Below, piece after piece: positions 62,050 through 64,000 of a stretch of DNA of 64,000 bases. This DNA is from Heliobacterium mobile. GTDB taxonomy: Bacteria > Bacillota > Desulfitobacteriia > Heliobacteriales > Heliobacteriaceae. The position numbers were made by a program, and so were the translations under genes. The first letter of the stretch is position 1; each line of letters starts with the position of its first letter. The notes below the pieces were generated by a model. The model saw only the letters and a list, made by a program, of their open reading frames with translations, searched no databases and was not told the origin of the DNA. The stretch is from contig NZ_WNKU01000001.1 in the NCBI RefSeq assembly GCF_009720735.1, positions 124,001-188,000 on the forward strand, written 5' to 3'.

Positions 62050-62889
62050 TTGAAGAACCTTATCGATGAGGATTGGCGCGAAGCAAGCCATCGCCAAAAG
62101 GAATTGATTTTCCGCAATGAAGCGGTATTTGCTGATCGGGAATCATTAACAGAAGAAAGAGATCAGCCTGCAGATATCTTGGCCTTCGGTGCCCATCCAG
62201 ATGATGTGGAGCTCGGTGTCGGCGGTACGCTGGCTCTAGCTGCTGCACAAGGCCGTTCTGTCGTGATCATCGATCTCACTCGCGGTGAGATGGCTTCCAG
62301 GGGAACGGTAGAAGAACGGTGGAAAGAGGCTTGTGACGCTGCCCGGATCTTGGGGGTGAGGGAACGGATCAATGGGCAGTGGCCCGACGGGCACCTCAGC
62401 GACCCTAGCCGATGGCAGCCCTGGATGGAACAATTCGTCCATTGGCTGCGCCGGTATCGCCCCAAGTTGGTCTTAGCCCCTGGAGGAAGTGATCGCCATC
62501 CCGATCATGAAGCAGCCGGTCAGCTTGTCCGGAAAGCCCTTTTTTACGGCGGCCTAAAAAAGTTTGGTGACACTCCCTCAGAACCTTGGCGGCCGGCCCG
62601 GTTCTTGACCTACCGCATCAACGGAAACCTGCTTCAAGAGAATAAAGAGCCCCTCTATGTGGATGTTGGTTCCGTCTACGAACAAAAACGGGCAGCCTTA
62701 TGTGCTTATCAAAGCCAGTTTTTTCGCGGACTCGGCGGCCGGCGGCAAGAACTGCGCATCCCTGATTTACCTCAACTTCTGGAAGATCGAGATCGATACC
62801 TGGGCGGGCTGATTGGAACAACTTTTGCCGAGCCTCTCTATCCGGATGGCCCTCTCGGTGTGAAAGAGATCGGCGCCTTGTGGGAGTGA
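62050..62889 (+). CDS. bshB1: Bacillithiol biosynthesis deacetylase BshB1, with N-terminal extension
   Basis: 279 residues. LmbE-like zinc deacetylase that removes acetate from GlcNAc-malate to give GlcN-malate. Motifs: FGAHPDDVELGVGGTL (46-61), DLTRGEMASRGT, ARILGVRERINGQWPDG, and APGGSDRHPDHEAAG. Typical BshB1 proteins begin a few residues before the AHPDD motif; here about 40 extra residues precede it. The TTG start at 62050 has GAAGGT upstream, and no better internal start was found. 40 bp after dppA and 6 bp before bshA. Confidence 0.9.
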   Translation: MKNLIDEDWREASHRQKELIFRNEAVFADRESLTEERDQPADILAFGAHPDDVELGVGGTLALAAAQGRSVVIIDLTRGEMASRGTVEERWKEACDAARILGVRERINGQWPDGHLSDPSRWQPWMEQFVHWLRRYRPKLVLAPGGSDRHPDHEAAGQLVRKALFYGGLKKFGDTPSEPWRPARFLTYRINGNLLQENKEPLYVDVGSVYEQKRAALCAYQSQFFRGLGGRRQELRIPDLPQLLEDRDRYLGGLIGTTFAEPLYPDGPLGVKEIGALWE

Positions 62890-62895
62890 TTCATA

Positions 62896-64000
62896 GTGAA
62901 TATCGGATTTCTCTGTTCCCCCTCCTACGGAGGAAGCGGTGTAGTCGCCTCTGAATTGGCCCGGCAGTTGGCTCGGCGCGGTCATAATATCCATGTCTTT
63001 GCTTATGAATTACCTTTTCGCCTCCATCACTTCGAAGCGAATCTGTTTTTTCATGAGGTGGAGGTGCTTGATTACCCTCTTTTCCGTTATCCTCCCTACC
63101 TACTGGCGCTGTCGGCGAAGATTATCGACGTAGCCCGTTCGGCCCAACTGGATCTTATACACGCTCACTACGCTATCCCTCATACGCCTGCGGCTTATCT
63201 GGCCAAGCAAATGCTGGCTAAGGAACGGCGCTTACCGATTCTCACCACCTTGCATGGTACCGATATCAACTTGGTCGGCAATGATCCTCAATTTTATGAA
63301 ATAACCCGGTTCTCTCTGGAAGCGAGCGACGGTGTTACCGCTGTGTCATGGAGCTTGGCCCGGGAGACGAAGGAGATCTTCAACCTGGCCGATCTCCCTC
63401 GAGTGATTCCCAACTTTGCTGATTTTGAAGAATATTGTCCTGCTTCAAATCCCTGTTTGCGGGCTCGCTTTGCCCGGCCGGAGGAGAAGGTGCTGCTGCA
63501 CATATCCAACTTCCGCCCAGTCAAGCGTGTGGAAGATGTGGTTCGCGTTTTCGCTCGCGTAAACGAACAGGTGCCCTCACGGCTTTTGTTAGTCGGTGAC
63601 GGTCCGGAAAAGTGCGCCGCCGCTCACATGGCCGAGGCCTTAGGCGTTCGGGAACGGGTCATTTTCTTAGGGCGCCAGGACAGTGTGGCCGAAATTTTTG
63701 CCTTAGCCGATTTATTTTTGCTGCCGTCGGCCAAAGAGTCCTTTGGGCTCGTTGCCTTGGAAGCGATGGCTTGTCAAGTTCCGGTCATCGCCAGTGAGAC
63801 GGGCGGACTGCCGGAAGTGGTCGAACATGGCCTTACAGGCTATTTGGCTCCTGTTGGTGACGTGGAAACTATGGCTGGTTTTGCCGTCCACCTGCTGACC
63901 CATCCAGAAGCTTATGACGAGATGGCTCGCCGCGGTCGGGAAGAAGCGCTGCACCGTTTTCAAGCGGAACCGGTCGTCGATACATATGAACAGTACTACC
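62896..64000 (+). CDS. bshA: N-acetyl-alpha-D-glucosaminyl L-malate synthase BshA, 3' end outside the window
   Basis: The frame opens at a GTG at 62896 and stays open to the window edge (368 codons), so only a few C-terminal residues should be missing. GT4 glycosyltransferase fold: [20 protein letters not shown] (about 7-26), [55 protein letters not shown], and the E-x7-E motif in [20 protein letters not shown]. Joins UDP-GlcNAc to L-malate, the first step of bacillithiol synthesis; BshB1, encoded upstream, carries out the second. Confidence 0.93.
   Translation, partial: MNIGFLCSPSYGGSGVVASELARQLARRGHNIHVFAYELPFRLHHFEANLFFHEVEVLDYPLFRYPPYLLALSAKIIDVARSAQLDLIHAHYAIPHTPAAYLAKQMLAKERRLPILTTLHGTDINLVGNDPQFYEITRFSLEASDGVTAVSWSLARETKEIFNLADLPRVIPNFADFEEYCPASNPCLRARFARPEEKVLLHISNFRPVKRVEDVVRVFARVNEQVPSRLLLVGDGPEKCAAAHMAEALGVRERVIFLGRQDSVAEIFALADLFLLPSAKESFGLVALEAMACQVPVIASETGGLPEVVEHGLTGYLAPVGDVETMAGFAVHLLTHPEAYDEMARRGREEALHRFQAEPVVDTYEQYY

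Noticed and set aside
1-64000. CRISPR arrays, insertion sequences, rRNA operons, prophage
   Set aside because: No direct-repeat arrays, transposase-like proteins, rRNA sequence or phage gene clusters were seen on reading both strands.

Overview
The window is a gene-dense stretch of a chromosome from an anaerobic, endospore-forming member of the Firmicutes, most probably a heliobacterium (Heliobacteriaceae). The best evidence is the order cobA/hemD fusion, nirJ2, hemB, nirJ1, nirD, nirL, hemL at the left end, which matches the heme cluster described in heliobacteria. Supporting evidence is SpoIVA, an SspF-type spore protein, T-box leaders, a primary sigma factor next to dnaG, and many TTG and GTG starts with strong AGGAGG-type ribosome sites. 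No photosynthesis gene lies in the window, so the family assignment is an inference. No rRNA, CRISPR array, insertion sequence or prophage was seen.

Layout. 1-7500: tetrapyrrole operon using the siroheme-dependent (Ahb) heme route. 7600-9130: a DMT-type transporter and a DedA protein, convergent. 9230-13000: T-box-controlled ilvB-ilvN, then type 2 IPP isomerase (fni). 13050-19200: a DUF1614-like membrane protein, a degenerate SpoIIP-like protein, a DUF512 radical SAM protein, der, plsY, gpsA. 19260-20780: aroF behind a T-box leader with a second terminator module. 21070-30400: spoIVA, an FMN reductase, dgt, dnaG-sigA, a tRNA with anticodon CAU, trmK, a Nif3-like gene, a phosphoesterase. 30480-32040: DUF1405 and TVP38-like genes whose ends overlap antiparallel, and a small SASP gene. 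32150-34100: mobA-fdhD-mobB, for molybdenum cofactor and formate dehydrogenase maturation. 34120-36660: a polysaccharide deacetylase and a lactate permease.

37090-43812 is a seven-gene operon for an HdrABC-FlxABCD complex, a candidate NADH-linked electron-bifurcating machine in the order hdrC, hdrB, hdrA, flxD, flxC, flxB, flxA. It is followed by a reverse-strand cNMP-binding/DUF2225 fusion. About 300 bp upstream of that gene lies a decayed duplicate of its 3' end, from which the promoter of the next operon (nitroreductase, metallo-beta-lactamase-fold protein, YjbQ) appears to arise. 47989-50610 is a signalling cassette of receiver, CheC-type phosphatase and hybrid histidine kinase. 50706-53022 (reverse strand) is thiS-thiG-thiH under a TPP riboswitch with its own terminator.

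53091-55449 holds a chemoreceptor gene followed by a small membrane protein whose ribosome site sits inside the receptor gene's terminator hairpin. 55745-57516 is an ABC-2 exporter pair; 57738-59855 (reverse) is serC and an orphan secreted protein. From 60016 a forward operon runs off the end: PHP phosphatase, YlbF-like protein, M55 D-aminopeptidase, and the bacillithiol genes bshB1 and bshA.

Pathway assignments rest on family motifs visible in the translations. No database search was possible.
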